Assembly (NCBI RefSeq): GCF_040954835.1
Contig: NC_090709.1
Location: 44,276,490-44,340,489 of the forward strand
Direction: 5' to 3'
Length of the DNA: 64,000 bases
Origin: Lepisosteus oculatus
Taxonomy: Eukaryota > Chordata > Actinopteri > Semionotiformes > Lepisosteidae
Shown: piece after piece, positions 41,042-52,721 of the stretch
Numbering within the stretch: position 1 is the stretch's first letter
How the letters are laid out: each line of letters starts with the position of its first letter
Notes under the pieces: model-generated
Database searches by the model: none
What the model saw: only the letters and a program-made list of their open reading frames with translations
Told to the model about the DNA's origin: nothing
Position numbers and translations under genes: made by a program

Positions 41042-42472
41042 GATGGCGGTAGGCTTTCTGGCACATACTGCCCAATGTAGTGAAGTGTTCCGGGTGATTT
41101 AAATCCCAGTTCGACATCAAGTTTCCAACTCGTTTCCTTAGTCTTGTTTACCTTGAATTTAAGCCACGAACCAGGATTCTACTGTATAGACTTCCGGGGA
41201 TATTACAAAATGTTTGATGGGGCATCAATCATTCCAGGCGGAAATTGACTCCTTTTTTTTCTCGAGGGATCATATTAAACATTTCATTAGTATCGAGAGG
41301 AGGATCATCATGAGACACAAAACAAACAGTTTCTTTCTGTCTTTATTAGAAAGTAGCATTTGTGCTACATTAATAATATTTTTGTGGAAATATAGAAGTT
41401 GTAAATTTTAAAATTTATATTTGAATCGAAATGTGGTTTTGAGTTAAATATTAGCGTGTTCATGTAATTAGTTTGTGTTTGTCATTACTATATATATTGC
41501 CATGTTACTAGAATTTGTAACTGAAGTTTACTAGTTGTGTTTTTTTATGATGGTTAGACATTTGTTGATTACAATATTGTATATAATGTATAATTTGAAC
41601 TACATATTTTTCAGGTGTGAATAATTGTATATTTTAAGAATAAATTTCTAAAACAAATCATTGGCTTTATTTACTAGTTTCTACACCTCTAAAAATCTTT
41701 CTTTGTTGTATAATAGACCTTTAACTATATATGTATAATAGTCTTCTAAATTTATCCGTATAATAGAACTCCAACCATTTGTGTATAATAAACATATAAT
41801 CATAGATGTCTAATTGACGTATAACGATATACGTATATTAGAATTTCATTCTAGACCAGTTACGGAGCACATTTACACGTCTAAAGTATGCGTTTAATAG
41901 TCGTATATTCTACATCTTTTGCCCACTGGGATGTGCCGATTTTAACTTGGCAAACCAAGATACACATTTTCTAATGAAGCCTTAATTAAAAGACAGTTTG
42001 TTTCTCGAAAGCGTGTTATGTAAAAAAAGAGAAAAACGAAAATATATGGATGGTAATCTTTCAAAGCTGAAGATTTTACTTTTGAAAAATTGACATTTTA
42101 TGTATGCAGATGCATTCGCTGGTTTTAGAACATTGCTGTACTTCCTGAATCATTTTCAGTATGATAAAGTGGTTGTAGATTTTTCTTTCAGGTTAGGACG
42201 CGAGTGTGTACATGTGTTTGATTTTCGTTTCACTGATTCTCATTGAAGATTTGGGAATTAACGACGAAAGAATCAGTTGCCTCGGAAAGCAGATGGTTTG
42301 GTTTTCAACGATATTGAAGACACGCCCATGTAGAGCAGCGGGTGATGATTTGTGCTATAAAAGACCAAGTGCTCAAAGTGACGTCTGCGTTTACCGTTTA
42401 GACTTTTCATCTCGGGCGCACTTTTAGAAAGCAAAGATAGAGCAGTTGTGTTGAACCGCTGTAACAGCTGTC
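41042..42472. other. AT-rich stretch with a degenerate short repeat
   Basis: No gene is seen. Between about 41,700 and 41,900 the word GTATAATAG (with variants GTATAATAA, GTTTAATAG, GTATATTAG) recurs about every 25-28 bases, a decayed minisatellite-like pattern. Confidence 0.5.
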
Positions 42473-42544
42473 AGCAGAGTGGTGCAACGGGAGTGTGCTG
42501 GGCCCATAACCTAGAGGTCGATGGCTCAAAACCATCCTCTGCTA
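42473..42544 (+). tRNA. Initiator tRNA-Met(CAT)
   Basis: This 72-nt gene starts AGCAGAGTGG and ends CATCCTCTGCTA; the acceptor AGCAGAG/CTCTGCT pairs over all seven bases. Initiator hallmarks are present: the A1:U72 end pair, the GGG part of the anticodon stem (TGGGC CCATAAC) and the CAT anticodon. It differs from the vertebrate initiator at about seven sites. These include TA instead of CA in the 3' anticodon stem and a T loop GCTCAAAAC in place of GATCGAAAC, which weakens the B box. A run of five T (42596-42600) follows 51 bases on. It may be a lightly decayed gene; activity is uncertain. Confidence 0.75.
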
Positions 42545-42595
42545 TATGCACGATTGATAAGCACACCATCAATTTAATGAAGTGCATCAAAACTG

Positions 42596-42600
42596 TTTTT
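42596..42600 (+). terminator. Candidate Pol III terminator for initiator Met
   Basis: First T-run of four or more downstream of the tRNA at 42473-42544. Confidence 0.4.
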
Positions 42601-42659
42601 CTCTCTCGTGTGTATGAAAGTGTCTTTCATCTTTACCAATAGCAGATGCCCAAATGTAT

Positions 42660-43320
42660 CTTTGTATCTTTGGTTGTTCTGCGATCCTTCATAGTTTCCT
42701 CAATTCCTTCAAATGAACATTCATATCAAAGCAATTATGTATATATATATTACAATTAAGGTACAGTACATATTAAAAATATCAACGCACATTTGTATAA
42801 TGCTCATTTAATAATGATTGTCAAGGATTGTCAAGTTCTCCAACAAATCTGTGTTCTAATTTTAAAATATTTTTGCTAAGGATACAATGGGTGTATAAAT
42901 GAATTCTCCCAACAGCCAGTTAAAGAAAAATTCCACATGTGAAGATGGTTTTCTTGGACATTGACTTAGGTACTTATTTGTTTACTTCTTGTAGTTGCAC
43001 ACGAGTAAAACACGAAGATTTCCTGCAACATTCAAGAGGGTTTGCGAAGAAATCCCTTCAATTTTTAGCGGAGATTATGTTTACATCATCACAATCTGAA
43101 GCGCGTCCCTGAGTGCGTTTGACCCACCAGCCCTTTGTTTAACAGCTGCACAGGGACACATTCCCATTGCTTTTCACAATTCACTGGCATTTTTTTGCAG
43201 CATTTCTTCTGTCCTGAGAAGCAAGATTTGTATTTTATCTTTCAGAATTTGTATGAATTTCTTGAAGTTCAAAAACAACTTGTTCCTGAAAAGAAATGAA
43301 CACTTGCTTCAAAGTAAATC
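42660..43320 (-). repeat. Asn-module, copy M5
   Basis: Inverted copy: the downstream region (AAGTTCTCCAACAAATCTG), the D-armless Asn relic and the Thr-Asn spacer (TTCCTGAAAAGAAATGAACA), but the Thr locus itself is absent. Confidence 0.7.
43104..43157 (-). pseudogene. tRNA-Asn relic lacking the D arm
   Basis: 54 nt. The acceptor GTCCCTG/CAGGGAC is a perfect 7-bp pair, the anticodon loop CTGTTAA retains GTT, and the T arm is GGTGG GTCAAAC GCACT. The D arm and the 5' anticodon stem are deleted. Confidence 0.7.
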
Positions 43321-43559
43321 AAGACGTATGTGTCTCTTGCTGTGTGTGCTCTTATCTGTCCATCTCTCTCTCCTCTTCTCTCTGGCAGTCTGTGTAGAGT
43401 ATCTGAAGGGGATGTAACACCACTTGGAAAAGAAGAAAAATTATCAGGAAAAATTCTCAGGAAAATTCTCAGGCAGAATAAAAAATCATTATTCTCTTCT
43501 CAGTCAGATTCACAGCTCTCACAGACCGTCTTATAAATTTACAATTAGATGAAGTCATG

Positions 43560-43930
43560 TAACAGTTTTACAGATAATTTAAATAATCAGACAGCAGTTT
43601 TGGCAGTGGATACATCTCCACATGGAAAGAAACTGAAATATATGTGCTCACTGCAAAGTAGGAAGAGGTGGTTAGACAGGCAAAACAACTTTGCAGATAA
43701 TGTGAAGTGACATTGTTTTGTGTCAATCAGCTCACGGATTTCGCTTCATGTGCCTTAAGCTGTGCAATTTGTATGGTTGTTGAATGAGATTGGTTTCTTC
43801 ACAAGCCCAGTCAATTGCCAGTGGAGAGCTTGCCGACACACACCTTCATGAAGACTCTCTTTAAGATTTAATTGTCAAGTCGCCTACTTTGCATACAATA
43901 GTAGCACCGACACTAAGAGAAAGGATGAGA
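43560..43930 (+). repeat. Dispersed segment E1
   Basis: Collinear with 57,225-57,600 and, inverted, with 58,500-58,810; shared words TTCATGTGCCTTAA and CTGCAAAGTAGGAAGAGG. No gene recognised. Confidence 0.7.
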
Positions 43931-44381
43931 AATGGCGTTTATCAAGCGATTGCAGTGTTTGTTTGACTGAGGATCCTTGTGTGCTGAACTGGCCTCTGGA
44001 GAAGTGTAGTGCAGTAAAACAGAAGGTTTGTGTCTCTCAAGATTGTAACAGAACAGAACAATACAATTACAATACTTTTAGGAGAGTAAATATTACTGGT
44101 GCATCACAGTTCTTATAATGGTGAAAACAGGAGCACCTTCTCGACATTTTTGACTGAAGTATTTAAACGGAAAGAAATACTATCACTATGCAATTCATAA
44201 ATGCAATTGAGCTCCTCTAAATGTTCTAATCTGATGAAACAATGTATGGAATAAGGTGACAATATCGGAATTCATTCAAATGCACAAGATTAATTTTCAG
44301 CAACAAAAAAAGTGCTCGGAAATATTTTACAAGAATGAAACCTTACATTCACCTAAATAAACATTCACCCTCTACATTAGC

Positions 44382-44530
44382 AGAGAACAGTAGGACAGAA
44401 GGTTAGTGTCACTGGACACTACGTCAGAAAAGCCGATCTCTTCTCCCTCATTATGCAGGCTTGCCCACTCATGATGAACTGTCCTCCAGCGATATTCAGC
44501 TGCCATCATCGACTCAGACATGACGTTCAT
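44382..44530 (+). repeat. Dispersed segment F, copy of 26,790-26,940
   Basis: Shares GCAGAGAACAGTAGGACAG, CCCTCATTATGCAGGCT and GATGAACTGTCCTCCAG with the sequence just upstream of the Thr-type relic in M1. No Thr relic follows it here. Confidence 0.75.
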
Positions 44531-44710
44531 GTACATATTATAACTTAATATGACACTGCGTTACAATAATTTGATAAAAAAAACTGGTGAAAAAATAATA
44601 ATCAAATATTTCTTTCCTTCTTTTAGTAGATAAAGACTTTGTCCAAAAAAGAAGCATTTATTCCTTTCATCTCCTACCAGCCCTTACAAGTCACCCAGTT
44701 TTTAATTTAG

Positions 44711-44767
44711 AGCTGGATTAAAGCTCTAGTCTCTTTGGGGGTGTGAGTTGGAATCCCACTGCTGCCA
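44711..44767 (+). pseudogene. tRNA-Leu 3' fragment
   Basis: CTGGATTAAAGCTCTAGTCT followed by TTTGGGGGTGTG and GAATCCCACTGCTGCCA-like sequence matches the 3' two-thirds of tRNA-Leu(AAG). The loop TTAAAGC would give AAA. The 5' acceptor and D arm are gone. Confidence 0.65.
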
Positions 44768-45369
44768 AATATCTCCAACTATCTCAGTGTTAAGAAGCAA
44801 AAAACACACATTTGCTGCAGAAGGAACAGGATAATTTGTGCCATTCAGCCTTATAGCGTGATGTCATTTTCTCATGCTCATTTTTAGATGCTTGTGATCG
44901 AATCTATGATTCTTATGAGTGTGCTCACCCTCCATAAAGGTAGAACAGATACAGATGCAGCCATTCAAAATGAGAATCTACCGCGAGTTACCGTAAATTC
45001 TCCTATAATACCACAATAAAATAATAGTATCCAGAATTTCCGCAAGGTGGAGCTAATAAAGCTCAACCTCTCATGTTTGAGCTGTCGCCATCAAAGTCTT
45101 TAACGAAGATATTACTAATAGTATTAATAATGAATGACCTTGGACAAGCTGTAAACTCAAAGTATTGCCCTGGACCACATTCTTTTTTTCATTGGCCGTC
45201 TTTGTAAAAGTAACACCACAGCATTTCGCAATCACGCATTGGTTTCCAATCGTGCAAAGTACAGTAATTTTTGAGAATCGATTCACCATGCCTTTCACAT
45301 GCTCATAAAAGAGATTGATTTAGGAACATAAACATATTAACGTATGCAAACTGTACTGTATACAGTATG
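44768..45369. other. No gene seen
   Basis: A 75-codon minus frame without motif is the only open frame. The patch ACAGATGCAGCCATTCAAA near 44,955 mirrors 48,800-48,820 and may be an outlying part of the inverted duplication that follows. Confidence 0.4.
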
Positions 45370-46085
45370 TATATGTATATTTAATGTCTTAACTGTGCCC
45401 ATTTAAGTATTGAATATGTATATGGAATTTTACCACTGAAGGGAAATCTTAGTACCTGAGCATATAAAGAATAGGAGCATACTGTAACGTGTGTGAAGGC
45501 CATAAACAATATTAATTTTGGAACTTAAACATACAGTATATGGCTGGTCTCGGTACTTTAAAGAAAACATACACACCAGTATTCCATTTCTCCCTAAACA
45601 TTTTAAGCATCGAAGTCTTTAACTAACGTCATACCGGAGTCAACAAGCATACTTTTAGAATTTGATTAAAAGGGAATATAATATGGAATCGAGTATCTAA
45701 AGAAATTAATAACGATATAATTATATTCATGTACCGCAACACAAGAATAGTTCATGCTGTACATTGTTGATAATGTTTCTGTAGTGCTTTTTCAGCACTC
45801 TCCATGTGACCTTGCTGGTGGTGCAGTGGGTTAGGTTCTTGATTCCTACTGTATATCACATTGTCTGTGATCAAATCCTGCTGGAGCCATGACTTTTTTT
45901 TTAACAAACATTTGTTTGAAAAAATGAAACGTTTTCCTGAGTCAGAGATTAAATAAAACCTCACTCGCACCAAACAAATTTATATTTCTAAATATCACAA
46001 CATGATCGAATTTAAGTCATTTTAATAACAATGAATAGTCACCTAGGTGTTACAATATAAACATTTAGATTGATTTAAATCGCAT
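45370..46085 (+). repeat. Inverted duplication, left arm
   Basis: About 715 bp whose reverse complement is 47,966-48,660 with few differences. Mirrored blocks include CCTAGGTGACTATTCATTG, GTGCGAGTGAGGTTTTATTT and TGGCTGGTCTCGGTACTTTA. A tRNA-like patch lies in each arm. Confidence 0.85.
45818..45892 (+). pseudogene. tRNA-like patch in the left arm, family unclear
   Basis: GGTGGTGCAGTGGGTTAGG (A-box-like) and GATCAAATCCTGCTGGAGCC (B box and acceptor-like) are spaced as in a tRNA. Gln, Arg and Ile genes are all partial matches by eye. The mirrored copy lies at 48,161-48,228. Confidence 0.4.
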
Positions 46086-47965
46086 TTTGATTTAAATCGC
46101 AAACGCGGGTTTAAATATGTGTTTTTTGATTCACAATCAGACAAATGCAACATAAATTGATATTTTTGTCTTCTAAGTATCTTAATACATTTTCAGCATA
46201 GCTTTCTCCCCGTTTAGATTTATTTTTCTTGGGATCTTGGGATCAAATGTGGAAAGATTAGATTGTAATCGTTTTTATTTTTTAAATACATTTTAGAAAA
46301 GTGTAATCTATACTAAAAAGCTGTACACCACCTGCTATAAAGATACATATTGTAATACTTTCGGGTTCAGATAGGACAGACACAAGAACTCAGACTAAAA
46401 TCAAAGTCTGTTAAAGCTTTGATTTTATATATCACCTTTAAAAGTGGCACAGCCAGCACAGACAAGCATCGCATATCTAAGGAAATAGCAGTATAACCTT
46501 GTTCATGCACAAACAGTGGCATGTTACATTATTAATTTGGGTGTCTCCTCTTGCCAGAAAGCTCTAAATTGCATTTTGAGTGCGGTTTTTGACTTTTTTT
46601 AAATTGCCACCCGTAAATAAAGCTGATACTGTTTAGACTTCTAATTATTTTAAACTGTATTACAGCAGCACAATGCAACGTAAATTGCATAAATGCACTT
46701 GGAATCTGTCCAAGCCCTACTTTGTCAGGCATTTTCTTTTACTGTAACGGACATAAAACCTCCCTTGCTTTTAACAGAGTTTCATACGAAACTACGAAAA
46801 TTATTTAAACTTATCATTCAACAGAGCTCGTAATATCACAAGTATCCTCAAGAGCACAGACTGTATTAAAAGTATACTAGTGACAAACTAGTATACTTTA
46901 GATATTTTTTTCTGAACGGGGGAAAATCTGATCATGTTTCTCTATAACAATAATAAAAAACATTATTTTACATATCACCTTTATGTGATATCACCTTAAG
47001 GACAGCACATACAAGGGTTAATTGCACAATGGACCGCACAAAGAAATTTAAAATAGTCTTCTTTAGGTGTGAGGGCAGGAGTGGATCGCAGCCGGCATAA
47101 TCAACAAATTAGGAAAACAAAGAACAGGACAGGTGAGACGTGTATCCAGAGAGCGAGTGATCAGAAAAAGGAACAGCTGTTACACCCAGGTTTTACGCTC
47201 TCTCTCTCTAATCTAAGTGGTGAGAAAGCTGTGCTCAATTATAACTAAGGGACTTTAAAGTAAAAAGAGATGCTTCATATTGCTTGACTAATTTTAAAAA
47301 CTAAGTTATAAATGCAGATGCTCTCTCTTAATATCTAATATCTTTAGAGGCTGTACAGTATGCATTACAATATAAACATTTACTGTCAACCTTTAAATCA
47401 TCAATTGATTTAAAGACAATCTGTCAAAGCGCAATGAAACCTATTACTTGATTCTTATGGACTCCCAGTCCCGCCAGGGATTAAAAAATAACATAGAATC
47501 GCGTATCTAAAGAAATAACAGAATACAGTAACTATGTTCATGCACAAACAATAGCATGTTACATTATTAATTTGGGGGTTTCCTCTTGCCAGAAAGCGCT
47601 AAATTGCATTTTGCCTCAACACTCCATACTCAACAACGATAATTCACAAACAGCCAGAACATTAACTCCACATTCCCAAATAGACCTCATTTCCATAGCC
47701 CCACCCCTTATGCAAACCCAACATCCCTCCTCTGTTCTCTCTCTCTGCTGGCGTTTGTAATCGTTTTTATTTTTAAATAAATTTTAGCAAAGTCATGTAT
47801 TTTAAAAATCTTAAGATTTCTTTATTTATGTCTTTAGTGGTTTCATTTGTGACAAAGGCCAAACTTTCTTGGAAAAATGTCTTTTATGTAAACCATGTTT
47901 GCTATTAATTCATTTAGGGCTAGAATATGTTCATTGTCTTCCAACGAAAGAAGGGTTCCTTCAAA
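46086..47965. other. Spacer between inverted arms, with internal direct repeat
   Basis: About 1.88 kb, AT-rich. GTTACATTATTAATTTGGG plus TCCTCTTGCCAGAAAGC occurs at 46,525-46,580 and again at 47,557-47,610 in the same orientation, with similar flanks (CATGCACAAACA). No gene recognised. Confidence 0.5.
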
Positions 47966-48660
47966 ACGTGATTTAAATCAATATAAATGTTTATATTGTA
48001 ACGCCTAGGTGACTATTCATTGTTATTAAAATGACTTAAATTCGATCATGTTGTGATATTTAGAAATATAAATTTGTTTGGTGCGAGTGAGGTTTTATTT
48101 AATCTCTGACTCAGGGAAACGTTTCATTTTTTCAAAGAAATGTTCGTTAAAAAAAAAGTCATGGCTCCAGCAGGATTTGATCACAGACAAGGAGTCAGGA
48201 ACCTAACCCACAGTGCCACCAGCAAGGTCACACGCAAAGTGCTGAAAAAGCACTACAGAAACATTATCAACAGACAATGTACAGCGTATAATATTCTTGT
48301 GTTGCGGTACATGAATATATCATTATTAATTTCTTAAGATACGCGATTCCATATTATATTCCCTTTTAATCAAATTCTAAAAGTATGCTTGTTGATTCCG
48401 GTATGACGTTAGTTAAAGACTTCGATGCTTAAAATGTTTAGGGAGAAATGGAACACTGGTGTGTATGTTTTCTTTAAAGTACCGAGACCAGCCATATACT
48501 GTATGTTTAAGTTCCAAAATTAATATCGTTTATGGCCTTCACACGCGTTACAGTATGCTCCTATTCTTTTTATGCTCAGGTACTAAGATTTCCCTTCAGT
48601 GGTAAAATTCCATATAAATATTCAATACTTAAACGTGCACAGTAAAGACATTTACTGTAA
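47966..48660 (-). repeat. Inverted duplication, right arm
   Basis: Mirror of 45,370-46,085. Confidence 0.85.
48161..48228 (-). pseudogene. tRNA-like patch in the right arm, family unclear
   Basis: Mirror of the patch at 45,818; the A-box region reads TGGCACTGTGGGTTAGG here. Confidence 0.4.
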
Positions 48661-49139
48661 ATCTTTCTACAACCGACCAACGGACCACGAGTGCCCCTGT
48701 CAGTCAACCAATCACGTACTGCAGTATTTTGCTTCATCGCGCGTCACGATGTGCGACGCCGTAGACAATTTACTCCGGTACGTGTCTGTACAGCGCACTT
48801 TGAATGGCTGCATCTGTATAACGTGCCACGTTTTCAGAGAATCGCATTAAATACAGGTCAGAAGAAGGCGACAAAGTGTCCACTAGGCAGTTCAGCGATT
48901 TCAACGGTGTTCTCTGTTGTTTAGGTCCAGAATGACACCCGTTACAACCAGGAAACACACAGTGTCAGGCATCAAAAAGACTTCCCAAAACCCTGATCCT
49001 CTCCTTGATCCAGTGATGGCATCCAGACATTTCCTGCAACAAAGCCAGGATACGGTCTTCAACAACACGAGTGAAAAGCTAATTCCCAACCTTTGCAATC
49101 CTTTGCAAAGAAGGACCGCATGTGCTCAGTGTTAAATGC
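48661..49139. other. No gene seen
   Basis: Overlapping short frames on both strands have no family motif. Confidence 0.4.
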
Positions 49140-49690
49140 ACTGTTCATTATTAATAATAATAATAATCTTTACATTATATAGCGCCTTTAAAGGTGGCTT
49201 TTCAAAGAGCTTTACAGAATGACAACAATAAAGTTAAAAAAATACACAAGATAAGCAGCATGAGAATACACAGTTAGAGGAGACAATAGATGGTGGTATT
49301 AAATACAGTAGGAACAGAGGGGTAAAGAATAGTTTATTAAAGGCTCTTCTAAATAAGAGGGTTCTGAGTCTGGATTTGAAGGAGCTTAGAGAAGGTGACT
49401 CTCTGATATTCTTGGGGTTAAAGATCCAGAGCTTTGGGGCAAAACAGGAGAAGGCCCTGTCACCCATAGAGTGTAGATGGACTGGGGGACAGATAGGAAA
49501 TCACAATTAGAAGAGCGAAGGTTATGAGGTGGGGAGTAGGGCGATAACCCAGACAGGTATTGAGGTGCCAAGCCATCGAGAGTCTTATAGGTGAGAATGA
49601 GGATTTTGAAGTTGACAGGAAGCCAGTGCAAGGACTCCAGGACAGGAGTAATGTGATCACAGTCCAGTGCTAATTTCTTTCTTGTGGCTG
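49140..49690 (-). mobile_element. L2-clade LINE 3' end, 5'-truncated
   Basis: The minus strand encodes the C-terminal end of a non-LTR reverse transcriptase ORF. The block LPVNFKILILTYKTLDGLAP is followed by QYLSGL and, in a second frame, GDRAFSCFAPKLW and SLSSFKSRLRTLLF, a well-known string at the end of fish L2 ORF2. A frameshift separates the two parts at about 49,450. The 3' UTR ends with AAAGCCACCTTTAAAGGCGC and an ATT-rich tail (plus-strand ATTATTAATAATAATAAT at 49,146). It is a dead fragment. Confidence 0.85.
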
Positions 49691-49790
49691 CTGGTTCATT
49701 TTCAACTGTGGACTCTTAAGAAATCCCTTATTTGACTTGATCAACACCAATCCCTAGAGGATTTCGAAAGGTTGAATCAAAATGATCCGT

Positions 49791-49882
49791 GATTTTGGTG
49801 GGACTCAAACCCACAACCTTTGAATGACTTCATTCTATCAAGGCCCAAAAGTCCAACGCACTCTCCGTTGTAGCCATAACTC
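49791..49882 (-). pseudogene. tRNA-Arg(TCT)-type relic with intron, anticodon TTT
   Basis: 92 nt. The scaffold is intron-bearing tRNA-Arg(TCT): TTGGACTT..., an intron of about 18-20 bases after the anticodon, then ATTCAAAGGTTGTGGGTTT and GTCCCACC. The anticodon reads TTT (lysine) instead of TCT. The 5' acceptor GAGTTAT does not pair properly with CAAAATC. The B box GGTTTGAGTCC has T for the invariant C. Confidence 0.65.
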
Positions 49883-49980
49883 TACAAAACAGCTACAGAA
49901 AGCTGTAACTCATGCTTCTCCCAATGTCTTTAAATTAAGCTCCATAAATATTGACAATGAGTGGCCTGTTGTCTACGAAT

Positions 49981-50054
49981 AGATACCGGTGGGATTCGCA
50001 CCCAGGGTCTCCTGGTTTTTAGTGAGGCGTCTTAACCAGCTAAGCCACGGCGCC
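49981..50054 (-). pseudogene. tRNA-Thr-type relic, anticodon AAA
   Basis: 74 nt: GGCGCCGTGGCTTAGCTGGT at the 5' end is a perfect tRNA-Thr(AGT) start with a good A box. The anticodon loop CTAAAAA gives AAA, and the T arm CTGGG TGCGAAT CCCAC has G for T55. The 3' acceptor CGGTATC pairs with one mismatch. It lies 98 bp upstream, on the same strand, of the Arg-type relic. Confidence 0.65.
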
Positions 50055-51050
50055 AAACCTGCCAAATGTTATCCACAACTTTAAACACCTGTACGTTGCT
50101 GGCTCAACAAATAATCCTTTTTGAAGTTTAAGGAGAGGATTTCTTTGTCAATTCAATAAAACGTTTCAGAAATGCTGAACGATTGATGTGTTTCACGCGC
50201 AGCGCGGGCTCTCCTTTGCTTACAAATATTTTTTTTTACACCAATTTACTCAACTACGATTTTTGCTGAGCATTTTGTTTGATTGCTTCCTATTTTATAC
50301 TGCGCTGATTTCTGTATTGTTCAATTTCCCTGTTGATATAAATTTCTTGTTTTGTAAGACAAGAAGACCGGCTGTTCTGACCTTACCTTGCACTGGAGCC
50401 GCTCTTTTCTTTCCAAAGGCGCAGAGAGAGATACTACCGCAGGTAACACCCCGTGAGAAACATCATGAGCATCTGTAAAAGCTCTCTACCTGCCCGCTCC
50501 CCACACCGACGTGTGTGAGCAGGGATTTATAGGGACATTCTGAAGTGTAGTAACATTTTATCGTTACATACTTTTCTGTGCAGTTAGTTCTCCTTCAACT
50601 CTGACCGACAACGGAGGTCGTTTTTAATACAGGAGTAAAGGCACACTGCACATCTGGAAAACATCACGTACAGGTATAGGGAGAGCGACATCAGTGATTG
50701 GAAGGTAGGAAGTTTCAGGTCACTTTTTTATTATAGATTCAAGCAGCCCTGGATACCTTTTCAAGAAACATTTCAGAATCCCAGTCACATCCAGTATGAT
50801 TGCTACAGAGGTCTACAGAATACAATCAGAATACTGTTTGTGCGTTACATAAAACACACCGCCCAAAACATTTCTAAAACAGGAATTACATGTTTCTGAA
50901 TGCGCCCTCCTTTATAAATAAAATAAAAGGTCTGAAGCCTGCTCCAAAGAAGCACTATATTCAGAGCTGACAAAGATGTGATAGTAAACATCTCGGAAAA
51001 CGAAGATGCAGTCATTTCCACGCGTCGCACAACAAGAGCTGAACCCACCC
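50055..51050. other. No gene seen
   Basis: A 96-codon plus frame (50,188) is rich in Phe and Leu but has no recognisable family motif and lies in AT-rich DNA; I do not call it. Confidence 0.4.
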
Positions 51051-51076
51051 GACGTTCTCCAAAAGAGTAAGGTGTT

Positions 51077-51157
51077 GGGAGTGTGGCTGGGTGGTCTAAG
51101 TGCTGGGTTTGTGCTCCATTTTCTTCGCTGGGTTAGGTTTGAATCTTGCCGCAGCTA
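51077..51157 (+). pseudogene. tRNA-Leu-type relic, triplet TGT
   Basis: 81 nt, type II form: GTGTGGCTGGGTGGTCTAAG, a long variable arm, and GGTTTGAATCTTGCCGCAGC. The anticodon loop TTTGTGC gives TGT, not a leucine triplet, and the anticodon and T stems have mismatches. Its flanks match the Leu module at 36,780-37,130 in inverted orientation. Confidence 0.65.
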
Positions 51158-51159
51158 AG

Positions 51160-51860
51160 TGTTGGTGGGTTAAGACCTTCCTTCTATTGCGAGTTCAATG
51201 GGTAAAAGCTTTGCTTGACAGTCTGTCGAGAGACTGAACTAGGTGTTTCAAGATAGTCTTTGTCAGCTTAACATCAAGGCATAAAAAAGCCTCATTTTGT
51301 GTTCCCAACAGCAATGCTCTTTGGTCCCTTCAGCATTATGCAGGGAACAACATCTGCCGTGATCACTTTTGAGTCAGTGTGAATTGTAGTGTACCGCAAT
51401 TGTTTTTAAAATTGGTTCTGTAGGCATGGTGCATTTGTCTGTGAAACTTGAATGCTGTGCTTTTTCACGCAGAATCATCGGCAGGAGCAAAGCTTATTCA
51501 ATCTTTGCGCACAGCGCTCCATCAGAAATACTTTGTCCAAGTTTTGAAGAGATTGTGGGATTCTCTGCACACGTTCACATCGTGTACCTCAGACAACAAC
51601 ACCATTCGATGGGAAATTGATTCTGCTTCTTGCAGTTGTTCCTGTGGTTGTGATAGTTACAAAGTTGCACTTTCCTCCACCTTATGCTATAGTATTCACT
51701 GGGTGAGCTTCATCAATTGGCTCAGAAAGGTCAACTGTGCTTCGGAAAAAATCAGCAGCAGTGTGTTTTTAAATCAGGCTAGCGTTAGTCATTTTAATTA
51801 ACATGAATATACTGTAAGGTCTTGGTACATGGGATTGGATTTAATCCACAATTTAAAAAA
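51160..51860. repeat. Leu-module flank and unassigned sequence
   Basis: 51,160-51,420 mirrors 36,790-37,020 (AACAACATCTGCCGTGATCA). The rest includes a 117-codon plus frame (51,448) with many Ser and Cys and no known motif, probably chance. Confidence 0.5.
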
Positions 51861-52480
51861 GGGCAAATTATATTTACAGGCTTCAGACACTTTTTAATAC
51901 AAAAGTGACCTAAAACTCTGTAACTTTCAGGTTAGTTTGAACCTGTAATGAAAAAGGGGCCAGAAACTTCCATTCTGTGATGTAACTGTCTCTAAAGTCG
52001 GACGTGATGTTTCACGGATGTGCAGTGTGCCTTTTCTCTTGTCATGTTCAAAATGACTTGCTGTGTAATTTCCTGAATGCGTGTCCTGTACTGCTCTGTT
52101 ATTTCATTTAGATTATCTATGTGGTGTACAGATAAAACCAAACTGCATGGTCTAATTTCTGGGTTCGGCACCAGCTGAACCTGAACATACATCAGCCAAT
52201 CTCAACATGATTTGAACACACAACCTTTTGATGTGGTATCAGATGCACTACCATTGCACCATGAGGTCACTCCCCATAAGTGCTTTTAATTCCCCCAAGG
52301 AGAAAAATCAGCGTCCCTGAAAAATATATTTTTTTTTCATTCTCTCCTGTGAGAAGCGCCGCTCTTCCAACGAGGGTCTCTTCTTCCCAGACCACAGATT
52401 ATTTTTCCTGTCTGGCTCTCACACAGAGAGCAGACACACTGTCTCCACTAATGTGTTTACTACATCTATAGATCTGACCC
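51860..52480 (+). repeat. Trp-tRNA module, copy T2
   Basis: Second long copy of 30,775-31,430; shares GGCTTCAGACACTTTTTAAT, ATTATCTATGTGGTGTACAG and GAAGCGCCGCTCTTC. Confidence 0.75.
52197..52268 (-). pseudogene. tRNA-Trp(CCA) relic
   Basis: 72 nt: GACCTCATGGTGCAATGGTA, anticodon CCA, T arm GTTCAAATCATG. Invariant T33 is A (loop TACCACA), and the acceptor GACCTCA/TGAGATT has one mismatch. Better preserved at the 5' end than its module paralogue at 31,075. Confidence 0.7.
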
Positions 52481-52721
52481 CCTTACAGCCCTGATATTCC
52501 TGGACAGGATCCCATATTGAGCAGTATTTCTCGCGTTCTGAACTTACAGTGTGTACACAATGTACTTTATACACAAAGTAAGTGTTTTCGTAACTCTTGA
52601 ACGTTTTGTGAAAATGTTACTGGCATGCCAAAATCGCCCCCTCAACTGAACAGTCCCACCCCCCTCAGTTTTGGATAAAAGGTTTGGATAAAAAGTTTTT
52701 GAACACTTTCACTTACTTAAC

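Noticed and set aside
51448-51801. 117-codon Ser/Cys-rich plus frame
   Set aside because: It overlaps the Leu-module flank and another frame; no motif and low-complexity look.
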